Shown piece after piece: positions 39,781-47,981 of a DNA stretch of 64,000 nucleotides; positions within the stretch are counted from its first letter, which is position 1, and the number at the start of each line of letters is the position of its first letter. Source of the stretch: Streptomyces asiaticus (GTDB taxonomy: Bacteria > Actinomycetota > Actinomycetes > Streptomycetales > Streptomycetaceae). Made by a program: the position numbers and the translations under genes. Below the pieces are notes generated by a model. The model did not search any database, was not told where the DNA came from, and saw nothing but the letters and a program-made list of their open reading frames with translations. The stretch lies in contig NZ_JAGSHX010000006.1 of assembly GCF_018138715.1 (NCBI RefSeq), positions 5,580,001 to 5,644,000 on the forward strand, in the 5' to 3' direction.

Positions 39781-40758
39781 ATGACGACAGGTCGGCTCGG
39801 GCAGCATGCCGCGCCACCGAACACGGCCTACGCCGGGCAGGTCGTGCACTTCCCGGATCCGGTCCGGGCCGCGCGCCACCCCAAGGGTGTCCGCGTGGAC
39901 GAAAACGGCTTTCCGGACTTCTCGCCGTATGCGCGCGCGGCCGCCGAAATCGCGGAGCCCCCGGAGGGGTTCGGCGTCGACGAGCTCCGGCTGACGGACT
40001 ACGTCTCGGCGAACGCGGCGCTGCACGCCACCGGGCACGAGCTGTGGAACGGGGCGTCGGCGGTGGCCACCCCGCACGGCTGGACCTGGCACCACGTCGT
40101 CGGCACCCGGCGCATGGAGCTGATCCCGGTCGAGGTCAAGGCACTGCTGCGGCACCACGGCGGGCTCGCCACGGCGCAGGTCGACCAGGAGAAGCGGGGT
40201 ACCCGCCCGCTTCAGGAGACCCGGCCGATGCATGTGGGCCTGCCGCTGCGGGGCATCTCCGTCACCGAGGAGCAGGTGCTCGGCGTCGAGGAGGACCTCG
40301 GCTACCGGCTGCCCGATGCGTACCGCGCCTTCCTCAAGGCGGCGGGCGGCTGCGCGCCGGTCGGCACGGCGCTCGACCCGGAGCTGGGGCTGCTGATCGA
40401 CCAGCCCTTCTTCACGGTGCGCGACGAGGCGGCGGTCAATGACCTCGTCTATGTCAACAAGTGTCTGCGGGACCACTTCACCAAGGACTATCTGGGCGTC
40501 GGCTTCGTCCAGGGCGGGGTGATCGCGGTCAAGGTGAAGGGTGACGCGATCGGCTCGGTGTGGTTCTGCGCGTATGACGACGCGCGGGACCGTGACGGCT
40601 GGACGGTCCAGGAGCGGGTGGAGCGGCTGTTGCTGCCCTGCGGCGACGACTTCGACGCCTTCCTGCTCCGGCTGGCGGGCAATCCGCCGGAGCTGGAGAC
40701 CGTGGCGAACCTGATGGTGGACGGTGGATTCGCGTACGCCGTCCCGGTGGAGGGGTGA
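39781..40758 (+). CDS. WHH-type nuclease/SUKH fusion protein
   Basis: A 325-residue two-domain protein. The N-terminal part ends in the HNH-superfamily WHH core GWTWHHVVGTRRMELIPVEV and LLRHHGGL (Trp103, His104, His105, His125, His126). From about residue 153 a SMI1/KNR4 (SUKH-1) domain starts: SVTEEQVLGVEEDLGYRLP, DAYRAFLKAAGG. The fusion of a toxin-type nuclease with an immunity-type domain suggests self-restraint. The ATG at 39781 follows AGGGGGCAACCGCC. Coupled by GTGA/ATG spacing to the large protein downstream. Confidence 0.82.
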   Translation: MTTGRLGQHAAPPNTAYAGQVVHFPDPVRAARHPKGVRVDENGFPDFSPYARAAAEIAEPPEGFGVDELRLTDYVSANAALHATGHELWNGASAVATPHGWTWHHVVGTRRMELIPVEVKALLRHHGGLATAQVDQEKRGTRPLQETRPMHVGLPLRGISVTEEQVLGVEEDLGYRLPDAYRAFLKAAGGCAPVGTALDPELGLLIDQPFFTVRDEAAVNDLVYVNKCLRDHFTKDYLGVGFVQGGVIAVKVKGDAIGSVWFCAYDDARDRDGWTVQERVERLLLPCGDDFDAFLLRLAGNPPELETVANLMVDGGFAYAVPVEG

Positions 40759-40763
40759 GCGCG

Positions 40764-43700
40764 ATGGTGACCTTCGCACAGGCGCAGGAGCGCGCGGAAC
40801 TCTGGATCAACGGCGATGTGCCGGCCTATCAGCAGCGCGAGGCGCGGGTCCGGGAGTTCGACCTGGGCTTCGTGGTCTGGGCCGAGGACCGCCCGGACGG
40901 CCCGGTCTCGGGCAGCGGTGCCGAGGGCACGCGGATGGTGATCGCCCGCGACAGCGGCGAGACCACGCTGTGGCCGGGGCTGCCGGTGGGCGAGGTGATC
41001 CGCCGTTACGAGGAGCGGTACGGCACGACCGACGGCTCCCGCGACGAGTCCACGACCGGGCGGCAGCAGCGCATCGATCTGAACGCGACCTCCTTCCTGC
41101 TCACTCCGCCGGAGTGGTTGCAGGAGGCGGCGGACGCGATGAGCAGCCGGTCCGAGGGGCGGCTGGACCTTCCCGAGCAGCGGGCGGGGGCGGAGCCGGA
41201 TGCCGCCGCCGCGGCTGCCGGTTCCCCTTCGGCTCCGGATCCTTCGGCGGCTCCTGGTCCTCCCGCTTCCCCTGCTGCTCCGGCTGCGGGGTCCGCTTCA
41301 CCTCCCTTGCCGCCGGAGGACAACTGGCCGTCGGCCGGTGGGCCGGGGGCCGGGGCCGCCGGGCCCGGGGCGGCGGGACACAGGTCCCCGGGCATGGACC
41401 ACTGGCCGTCGGACGGCGGGGCGCGGAGCGCCGGTCCGGACGCGCCGTACAGCGCGCCGGGCGCTCCGCCCGCTCCGCCCGCGCCCGTTCCGGGTGCGCC
41501 CCGGGACCGGGGCGGGGCGGTGGACGACTGGCCGTCCGACGGTGTCGCGCGCCCGCTCGCGGGCGACCGGCCGCAGGACGGCCCGCCCGCGCCCGGTGGC
41601 CCGCCCGGCGGTGAGGGCTGGCGGAACGCTCCGCCTCCGCCCCCGTCCGGTGGCGGCAGCCCGTGGGCCCCGCCCACGCCGGGCGCCGGTACGCCCTCCT
41701 CGGGGGGCCAGGCCGACAACGCGGCCACACCCGGCGGCGGTACGCCGTGGGCCGGTACGGACATCAAGGGCGACGATGACGACGACCGCTCGGTCGCCCC
41801 GCCCGCCACGGTCTTCGCGCCGCCGCTCGCGGGCTACGACGACGAGGACACCCCGGCGCCGGGCATACGGCCGGACGCCAAGACCGAGTTGATGTCCGGC
41901 GGCAGCGCGCTGCCGCCCACGGCCATCGCCCCGTCCCTCGACTTCCCCGGGCAGCAGGGCGGCCCCGGTGCCGGACCCGGTGCCGGTCCGGGTGCCCATC
42001 CCAACGCGAGCGACATCGCGGACGCCGCCACCCGTAAGGCGGGCGGCGGTCCGACGCCTCCGCCGCCCGGTGCTCCGGGGGCCCCGGGTACGCCCGGTAC
42101 GCCCGGCGCCCGGCCGGGTGCGGACTCCACGCCTCCGTCGCCCGCGCCGTCCGGTCCCGGTGCCCCCGGCGCTCCGGCCGGTGGGTACGTACCGACGCAG
42201 CTGGTCTCGCAGCTCGACTCCGAAAGCCTCGGCGGCGCCCCGCGGCCGCCCGGCCCGCCTGGTCCGCCCGGAGCGCCGGGTGCTCCTGGCGCTCCCGGTG
42301 CTCCCGGTGCTCCCGGTGCTCCTGGCGCCCCCGGTGGTCAGGGTGGTGGGCAGACGCCGCCTCCGCCCGGTGCTCCGGGTGCGCCCGGTGGTGGTGTGCA
42401 CGCTGCCGCGACGATGCTCGCGGGTGGTCCGGGTGCGCCCGGCCAGACCCCGCCTCCGGGCACCCCACAGCCTCCCGGTCCCCCCGGCCCTCCCGGCGCG
42501 CCGGGCGCTCCTGGCGCTCCCGGTGGTCAGGGTGGTGGGCAGACGCCGCCTCCGCCCGGTGCTCCGGGTGCGCCCGGTGGTGGTGTGCACGCTGCCGCGA
42601 CGATGCTCGCCGGTGGTCCGGGCGCGCCCGGCCAGACCCCGCCCCCCGGCACCCCGCACCCGCCCGGTGCGCCCGGCGCTCCGGGCCAGGGTGCCCCGTC
42701 CGGCCCGCAGCCGCCCGGCCCACCCGGTGTCCCCGGTGCGGGTGGTCCGCACACGCCGCCGCCCCCGCCGGGCGCGGCCGGGCCGCCGTACCCGGGCGGA
42801 CCGGGCGCCCCTGGCGCGCCCGGCGCCCCCGGTATGCCCCCGCCCGCCGGTGCTCCCGCTCAGGGGCTGGCGCCGCCTCCGGGCGCGCCCGCGCCGGGGA
42901 TGGCGCCGCAGCCCGGCTATGCGTATCCGCCGCCGCCCCCCGGTCAGCCGACCGTGGGCCCGGGCTATATGGCGGTGTTGCGCTACCGTGCGCAGGACGG
43001 CTCGGAGCAGCAGCTGATCCGCCGTTCGGCGCCCGGCACCCCGCATCCGGAGTGGCAGATCCTGCATGAGCTGCGGGCGATGAACGTCCCGCCGCAGCAG
43101 GTGCTGGAGCTCCACACCGAGCTGGAGTCCTGCGATCTGCCCGGCGGCTACTGCGCCCGGATGATCCGGGAGAGCTGGCCGCAGGTGCGGATCAGCCACA
43201 CCGCCGCGTACGGACGCGATCACGCCACCCGGCAGCAGGGCGTACGGCATCTGCTGGAGCACCAGGGCGAGCTGCACCAGGTGGCGGACGGCCCGGCCCG
43301 TCCGGCGCCGAACCGGGTGCCGCTGCCGCACCCCAGCCAGGTGCAGCCGATTCCGCCGGTGCCGCCGGAGGGGCTGGCGCATGAGCTGGGCCAGGCGTTC
43401 GGGCCGCAGGGCATCGTCCGCTTCGACCAGCGCGCGGTGTCGCGGATGGGCGTTCCGGAGGTGGTGGCGCAGACGCTGGTGTGGGCGGGGCTGCCGCTGG
43501 ACTTCGGTCCGTTCTTCTGGGCGCAGGCCCAGGCGGGCCGCCCGGTGCCGACGCTGGCGGAGCTGGCGGCGGAGCGCGGGGTGCAGTCCGCGCCGGACGC
43601 GGGTTCGTACCTGGTCATGGGCAATGACTTCGGCCGTCAGCTGTGTGTGCAGTACGGCACGGCGAACATCGTGGCGGTGCCGCTGGAGGCGACGCCCCAG

Positions 43701-43925
43701 CCGGCCCCGCCGCAGTTCGTGAACACCGGGCTCCCGGAGTTCGTGCGGTGCATGGCGCTGCTGGGCCGGATGTGGCGGCTGCGGTACGGGTTGACGCCGG
43801 ACCAGGCGGGCCGCTGGACCGTGGACTTCCAGGCGCAACTCGCGGGTCTGGACCCGGCGGCGCTGTCCACGCCGGACAACTGGTGGGCCGTGCTGCTCGA
43901 GCAGATGTGGGACGGCCTGCTGTAA
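40764..43925 (+). CDS. Large Imm35 / collagen-like / deaminase / SUKH-4-like protein
   Basis: A 1053-residue multidomain protein. Residues 1-90 match the Imm35/YrhB type (AQERAELWING... FVVWAEDR... TLWPGLPVGEVIRRYEERYG). About 130-730 is Pro/Gly/Ala-rich with collagen-like GAP triplets and a 63-residue repeat. Then comes a deaminase-like region with GTPHPEW (His761, Glu763) and ESCDLPGGYC (Cys790, Cys797). The C-terminal third (about 865-1053) looks like SUKH-4, with GLAHELGQAFG, SRMGVPEVVAQTL, NWWAVLLEQMWDGLL. I chose ATG 40764 (GGAGGGG 8 nt upstream) over the overlapping GTG 40755. Immunity and toxin-like domains in one chain are unusual; cellular role is unknown. Confidence 0.82.
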   Translation: MVTFAQAQERAELWINGDVPAYQQREARVREFDLGFVVWAEDRPDGPVSGSGAEGTRMVIARDSGETTLWPGLPVGEVIRRYEERYGTTDGSRDESTTGRQQRIDLNATSFLLTPPEWLQEAADAMSSRSEGRLDLPEQRAGAEPDAAAAAAGSPSAPDPSAAPGPPASPAAPAAGSASPPLPPEDNWPSAGGPGAGAAGPGAAGHRSPGMDHWPSDGGARSAGPDAPYSAPGAPPAPPAPVPGAPRDRGGAVDDWPSDGVARPLAGDRPQDGPPAPGGPPGGEGWRNAPPPPPSGGGSPWAPPTPGAGTPSSGGQADNAATPGGGTPWAGTDIKGDDDDDRSVAPPATVFAPPLAGYDDEDTPAPGIRPDAKTELMSGGSALPPTAIAPSLDFPGQQGGPGAGPGAGPGAHPNASDIADAATRKAGGGPTPPPPGAPGAPGTPGTPGARPGADSTPPSPAPSGPGAPGAPAGGYVPTQLVSQLDSESLGGAPRPPGPPGPPGAPGAPGAPGAPGAPGAPGAPGGQGGGQTPPPPGAPGAPGGGVHAAATMLAGGPGAPGQTPPPGTPQPPGPPGPPGAPGAPGAPGGQGGGQTPPPPGAPGAPGGGVHAAATMLAGGPGAPGQTPPPGTPHPPGAPGAPGQGAPSGPQPPGPPGVPGAGGPHTPPPPPGAAGPPYPGGPGAPGAPGAPGMPPPAGAPAQGLAPPPGAPAPGMAPQPGYAYPPPPPGQPTVGPGYMAVLRYRAQDGSEQQLIRRSAPGTPHPEWQILHELRAMNVPPQQVLELHTELESCDLPGGYCARMIRESWPQVRISHTAAYGRDHATRQQGVRHLLEHQGELHQVADGPARPAPNRVPLPHPSQVQPIPPVPPEGLAHELGQAFGPQGIVRFDQRAVSRMGVPEVVAQTLVWAGLPLDFGPFFWAQAQAGRPVPTLAELAAERGVQSAPDAGSYLVMGNDFGRQLCVQYGTANIVAVPLEATPQPAPPQFVNTGLPEFVRCMALLGRMWRLRYGLTPDQAGRWTVDFQAQLAGLDPAALSTPDNWWAVLLEQMWDGLL
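42290..42667 (+). repeat. 189-nt tandem repeat in the collagen-like region
   Basis: Two near-identical 189-nt (63-codon) copies. For example GGTGGTCAGGGTGGTGGGC begins at 42333 and recurs at 42522. They encode the GGGQTPPPPGAPGAPGGGVH block followed by AAATMLAGG. In-frame recombination between the copies would change the protein length by 63 residues. Confidence 0.85.
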
Positions 43926-44024
43926 GCCCGTTGTGCGTCCGCCCGCGCGGCCCTGACCGCGCGCCACCGGACGAACCGCGCGACCGAGGAACGCGCACCG
44001 CGCGGCCGAAGAACGAATGGCGAT

Positions 44025-44062
44025 CGAGGCGCCCGACCCCCGTGACGGGGGCGGGCGCCTCG
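44025..44062 (+). terminator. Terminator after the large SUKH-4-like gene
   Basis: Stem CGAGGCGCCC (44025-44034) with GGGCGCCTCG (44053-44062) and an inner CCCCC/GGGGG pair around a GTGAC loop; followed by a T-rich TCGTTGTTGTT tract. Confidence 0.8.
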
Positions 44063-44189
44063 TCGTTGTTGTCACCGGCGGCGCTCCCGGCCGCGGAAAT
44101 GGGCGGAGTGTCGCGTTATGGGGATGAGAGGCCATCTATAAAGATGTGCGCCGAAGCGCGTTGCATACCGGACAAAAGGGGTTCCAAGG

Positions 44190-45110
44190 ATGGGCGCATC
44201 GGTGTCACGTCATGGCTTCACCATCGTCGGCGGACGGGGCCGTGGCTACCGGCCCGCGCAGGTCGAGCGCTATGTGGCCGACCTGTCCGAAGCGCGGGAC
44301 GCGGCGTGGGAGCGCGCCGCGCGCCTCACCGTGCTGGCCAATGAGCTGACCGCCGAGGCGGAGCGGCTGCGCGAGGTGATCTCCCAACTGGCCCCCCAGA
44401 CCTATGAGTCCCTCGGCGACCGGGCCCAGCTGATCCTGATGGCCGCCGAGGAGGAGGTCGTCTGTCTGCGGGCGGCGGCCGAGGCGACGGCGCAGGAGGA
44501 GTGGGAGGCCGCGCAGGCCGTGGCCCGTAGGGTGCGGGACGCCGCCCGCGACGAGGCCGAGCTGGTCCGCGAGGCCGCCGAGGTGGCGGCGCGCGCCACC
44601 TTGGAGTCGGCCCAGGTGGATGTGGACGAGCTGCGGGCCGTCTCGCGCCAGGACGCCAAGGAGTGGCGGGCCCAGGCGCTGACGGAGCTGAAGGAGATGC
44701 GCCAGCGCACCGCCGGGATCCTGGCCGAGCAGGAGCGGGAGCACGCCGAGCGGTGGGAGGCGGCGGGCCGCGAACTGGCCGAGCGGGACAACGCGATGAC
44801 GGCCCGGCTGGCCCAGCTGGAGGAGTACGCCCGGGCGGGGCTCGCCGACGCCAAGCGGGAGTACGGGATGGCCGAGCAGGCCGCGCGGCTGCGGCAGGAG
44901 GACGCGCAGGCACAGGCGGCGGAGATCATCGCCCAGGCGCGGGCCCGGGAGGAGCGGCTGGCGCGGGAGACGGAGCGGACGCTGCGCGAGCACGTGCAGC
45001 GGCGCGAGGAGCTCAAGGCGCATCTGGAGCATGTGCGCGGCAGCCTGGCGGCGCTGACCGGCAAGCCGGTGGCGGAGGACGCGACGGCGGCCCCGCACCA
45101 CGAGTCCTGA
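44190..45110 (+). CDS. Coiled-coil protein of the Streptomyces cellulose-binding/DivIVA-like type
   Basis: A 306-residue protein made almost wholly of long amphipathic helices with heptads from about residue 30 to 290. The short start region HGFTIVGGRGRGYRPAQVERYVADLSEARD resembles the DivIVA-type membrane-binding hairpin. Such proteins (Scy/FilP-like, often annotated as cellulose-binding) act as scaffolds of polar growth or as cell-shape elements. Specific role is unknown. ATG 44190 follows AAAAGGGG; a GTG at 44202 is possible. It is a single gene followed by a convergent MFS gene. Confidence 0.8.
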   Translation: MGASVSRHGFTIVGGRGRGYRPAQVERYVADLSEARDAAWERAARLTVLANELTAEAERLREVISQLAPQTYESLGDRAQLILMAAEEEVVCLRAAAEATAQEEWEAAQAVARRVRDAARDEAELVREAAEVAARATLESAQVDVDELRAVSRQDAKEWRAQALTELKEMRQRTAGILAEQEREHAERWEAAGRELAERDNAMTARLAQLEEYARAGLADAKREYGMAEQAARLRQEDAQAQAAEIIAQARAREERLARETERTLREHVQRREELKAHLEHVRGSLAALTGKPVAEDATAAPHHES

Positions 45111-45114
45111 GCCC

Positions 45115-45135
45115 GCCCGGCCTCGGGGGCCGGGC
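45115..45135. terminator. Bidirectional hairpin between convergent genes
   Basis: GCCCGGCC (45115-45122) pairs with GGCCGGGC (45128-45135) in the 31-nt gap between the coiled-coil gene and the MFS gene. It can serve both strands. Confidence 0.6.
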
Positions 45136-45141
45136 CGCCGT

Positions 45142-46746
45142 TCAGGCGTCCGCCTCCGCCCCCGCCCCTGCCTCCGCCTCCGCCTCCGTACGGACCGGGA
45201 AGCGGCGCGGGGCGAGGAACACCAGGGCCAGCAGCGCCAGCAGCGCGGCGGTCGCCGAGCCCAGATAGACGTGGTCGACGGCGGTGTCCACGGCCCGTCG
45301 CAGATAGTCGGCCGCCTGGTCGGTGAGGGTGCCGGGGTGCTCCAGGGCGCGCGAGACCGAGTCCAGGTCGTCGGGCAGCCCCGGCCGGATGGCGTCGGGC
45401 GCCTCGGTCAGCCGGGAGGCCAGCGTCGCGTTGGCCACGGCGCCGAAGAGCGCCGCCCCGACGCTCTGGCCGACCTGGCGGCAGAAGAGGATCGAGGCGG
45501 TGGCGGTGCCGCGCTCGGCCCATCCGACGGACGACTGCACCCCGATGATCAGCGGCAGCTGGAACAGCCCGAGCGCGCCCCCGAGCAGCAGCATGATCAG
45601 CGCGGGCTGCCAGGCGGCGCCCGGATAGGGCAGGAGCGGGAAGGCGGCCAGGATCAGCGTGGCGGCCGTCATCCCCGTGATGGCACAGCGCCGGAAGCCG
45701 ACGCGGTTGTAGACGCGGCTGCTGAGCGCGGCCGCGATCGGCCAGCTCAGCGTCATCGTGGACAGCACGAACCCGGCCGGTATCGGTCCGAGCCCCAGTA
45801 CCGACTGGGCGTAGGTGGGCAGAAAGACGGTCGGGGCGATCATCAGCAGACCGAGCGCGGCGAAGGCGACGTTCACCGCCGAGATGGTGCGGCGGTGCCA
45901 GACCCACCCGGGGATGATCGGTTCGGCGGCGCGCCATTCGATCCACACGGTGGCCGCGGCGCACACCGCGGCGCCGCCGAGCATGGTGAGCGAGGGCGCG
46001 GACAGCCAGCTCCAGGCCACTCCGCCCTGGACGAGCGCGGTCAGCAGCAGTCCGCCGCTGAGGAACACACCGAGCGCCCCGGCCCAGTCGACCCGGGGGC
46101 GGCTCTCCCGGTGCCGCCGTGGTTCGTGCAGATGGCGGGTGATCAGGGTGAACGCCAGGGCGCCGACCGGCAGATTGATGAGGAAGATCCACCGCCAGTC
46201 GGCGTATCCGGCGAGCATTCCGCCGATCGCGGGGCCCGCCACGGAGGAGAGCGCCCACACCGAGGAGAGCCTGGCCTGGATCTTCGGGCGCTCCTTGAGC
46301 GGGTAGAGGTCGGCGGCGACGACCTGGATGGTGCCCTGGAGCGCCCCGCCGCCCAGCCCCTGGACGACCCGGAAGGCGATGAGGGAGGCCATGTTCCAGG
46401 CCCCGGCGCACAGCAGCGAGCCGATGACGAAGAGCACGACGCCCGCGAGCAGGATGGGCTTGCGGCCGAAGGTGTCGGAGAGCTTTCCGTACAGCGGCAG
46501 GGAGACCGTGACGGCGAGCAGATAGCCGGAGAAGAGCCAGGAGAAGACGGAGAAGCCGCCGAGGTCGCCGACGATCTGCGGGACGGCGGTGGAGATGATG
46601 GTCGAGTCCAGCGCCGCCAGCGCCATGCCGAGCATCAGGGCGGCGACGACGGGGCGGCGGCCGCTGGGGGTGGGGGCGCCGGGCGGGAGCTGGGGTGCGG
46701 GGGGCCTGGGGTCCGCGTCCATCGGCCGTCGTGCGGTGCCGCCCAC
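45142..46746 (-). CDS. MFS transporter, DHA2 (14-helix) drug:proton antiporter type
   Basis: A 534-residue efflux-type permease. About fourteen hydrophobic segments are visible. It has the opening MLGMALAALDSTIISTAVPQI, a motif C-like LSSVAGPAIGGMLAGYADWRWIFLINLPVG and the motif-A-like GKLSDTFGRKPILL. Substrate is not predictable; relatives export antibiotics and dyes. The GTG at 46746 has GGAGGGA about 10 nt upstream; the ATG at 46722 lacks a site but starts closer to the first helix. A long Glu/Ala tail ends it. No regulator is adjacent. Confidence 0.88.
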   Translation of the reverse strand: MGGTARRPMDADPRPPAPQLPPGAPTPSGRRPVVAALMLGMALAALDSTIISTAVPQIVGDLGGFSVFSWLFSGYLLAVTVSLPLYGKLSDTFGRKPILLAGVVLFVIGSLLCAGAWNMASLIAFRVVQGLGGGALQGTIQVVAADLYPLKERPKIQARLSSVWALSSVAGPAIGGMLAGYADWRWIFLINLPVGALAFTLITRHLHEPRRHRESRPRVDWAGALGVFLSGGLLLTALVQGGVAWSWLSAPSLTMLGGAAVCAAATVWIEWRAAEPIIPGWVWHRRTISAVNVAFAALGLLMIAPTVFLPTYAQSVLGLGPIPAGFVLSTMTLSWPIAAALSSRVYNRVGFRRCAITGMTAATLILAAFPLLPYPGAAWQPALIMLLLGGALGLFQLPLIIGVQSSVGWAERGTATASILFCRQVGQSVGAALFGAVANATLASRLTEAPDAIRPGLPDDLDSVSRALEHPGTLTDQAADYLRRAVDTAVDHVYLGSATAALLALLALVFLAPRRFPVRTEAEAEAGAGAEADA

Positions 46747-47192
46747 GGTGGCGCGCTCCCTCCGCCGGTCCGCGCCGGCACGTGTCCCTGTTGTTCGTAC
46801 GCCGGACTCGCGTGCGCACGATGCTTGTACGACCCACGATTCCATGCCGGAGCAGGCTCGCGGAAGAACGCATCCGGGCTGCCCAGACGGCCCGGTTTGA
46901 GCCTGACGTGGCGGAAGGGTGCAGCATCGACCCCGAGTCCGGGGTCAGACCCAGGACTCACTCCCCTAGGGGATGCCCACCCTGTACTCCTACTCCCGGT
47001 TCGTCCGGGCGGATGAGGAGCCTGTCGTCCCCACTTCATAAGGTTGCTACGGGCTGCGCGACCGAGGGGGTGGGGCTAGCCCTACCGCTAAGAGGGAGTC
47101 ATTCCCCATCGCGGAGGTTCCCGGATCGCGGCAGTCTTGATGCGGCGATCGGGGAACAGAGATCACCGATCGGACATCGAAGGAGAAAGACC
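46747..47192. other. 446-nt divergent promoter region (MFS gene / ABC operon)
   Basis: No gene. It contains a 12-bp palindrome TCCCCTAGGGGA (46962-46973), a GACCCC/GGGGTC inverted repeat (46929-46946) and a less GC-rich section (47010-47060) before the ABC operon. The palindrome is a candidate operator for the ABC operon. The AAGGAG of the ABC ATPase is at 47180-47185. Confidence 0.45.
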
Positions 47193-47981
47193 GTGACAAC
47201 GGCTGTATCGATTCCCAGGACCGGGGGCAGCGGAGGACATACGGCCGTCGCCGCCCGAGCACGTCAGGTCGTCAAGGCGTACGGCTCCGGGGAGACCCGG
47301 GTGGTCGCGCTGGACCATGTGGACGTGGACGTCGCGCGGGGGCAGTACACCGCGATCATGGGCCCGTCCGGCTCCGGCAAGTCGACCCTGATGCACTGCC
47401 TGGCCGGTCTGGACACCGTCAGCTCCGGGCAGATCTTCATCGACGAGACCGAGATCACCAAGCTGAAGGACAAGAAGCTCACCAAGCTGCGCCGGGACCG
47501 GATCGGCTTCATCTTCCAGGCGTTCAACCTGCTGCCCACGCTCAGCGCGATCGAGAACATCACACTGCCGATGGACATCGCGGGCCGCAAGCCCGACCGG
47601 GCCTGGATGGACCGGGTGGTGGAGACCGTGGGTCTGTCCGGCCGGCTCAAGCACCGTCCGAACCAGCTCTCCGGCGGTCAGCAGCAGCGCGTCGCCGTGG
47701 CCCGCGCCCTCGCCGCCCGCCCCGAGATCATCTTCGGTGACGAGCCGACCGGAAACCTGGACTCGCGGGCCGGCGCCGAGGTGCTGGGCTTCCTCAAGCG
47801 GTCGGTGGACGAGCTGGGCCAGACCATCGTGATGGTCACCCATGACCCGGTCGCCGCCTCCTACGCCAACCGGGTGCTGTACCTGGCCGACGGCCGGATC
47901 GTCGACGAGATGTACAACCCGACGGCCGATCTGGTCCTGGAGCGCATGAAGCACTTCGACGCGCGAGGACGGGTGTCATGA
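47193..47981 (+). CDS. ABC transporter ATP-binding protein (MacB/LolD type)
   Basis: A 262-residue ATPase. Walker A GPSGSGKSTLMHCLAGLD is near residue 59, the Q-loop sits in IGFIFQAFNLLP, the signature is NQLSGGQQQRVAVARAL, and Walker B is IIFGDEPTGNLDSR. This set is typical of the MacB/FtsE/LolD class. GTG at 47193 follows AAGGAG by 7 nt. It overlaps the permease start by ATGA. It powers the permease; substrate unknown (lipoproteins, peptides or stress-related molecules in relatives). Confidence 0.93.
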   Translation: MTTAVSIPRTGGSGGHTAVAARARQVVKAYGSGETRVVALDHVDVDVARGQYTAIMGPSGSGKSTLMHCLAGLDTVSSGQIFIDETEITKLKDKKLTKLRRDRIGFIFQAFNLLPTLSAIENITLPMDIAGRKPDRAWMDRVVETVGLSGRLKHRPNQLSGGQQQRVAVARALAARPEIIFGDEPTGNLDSRAGAEVLGFLKRSVDELGQTIVMVTHDPVAASYANRVLYLADGRIVDEMYNPTADLVLERMKHFDARGRVS

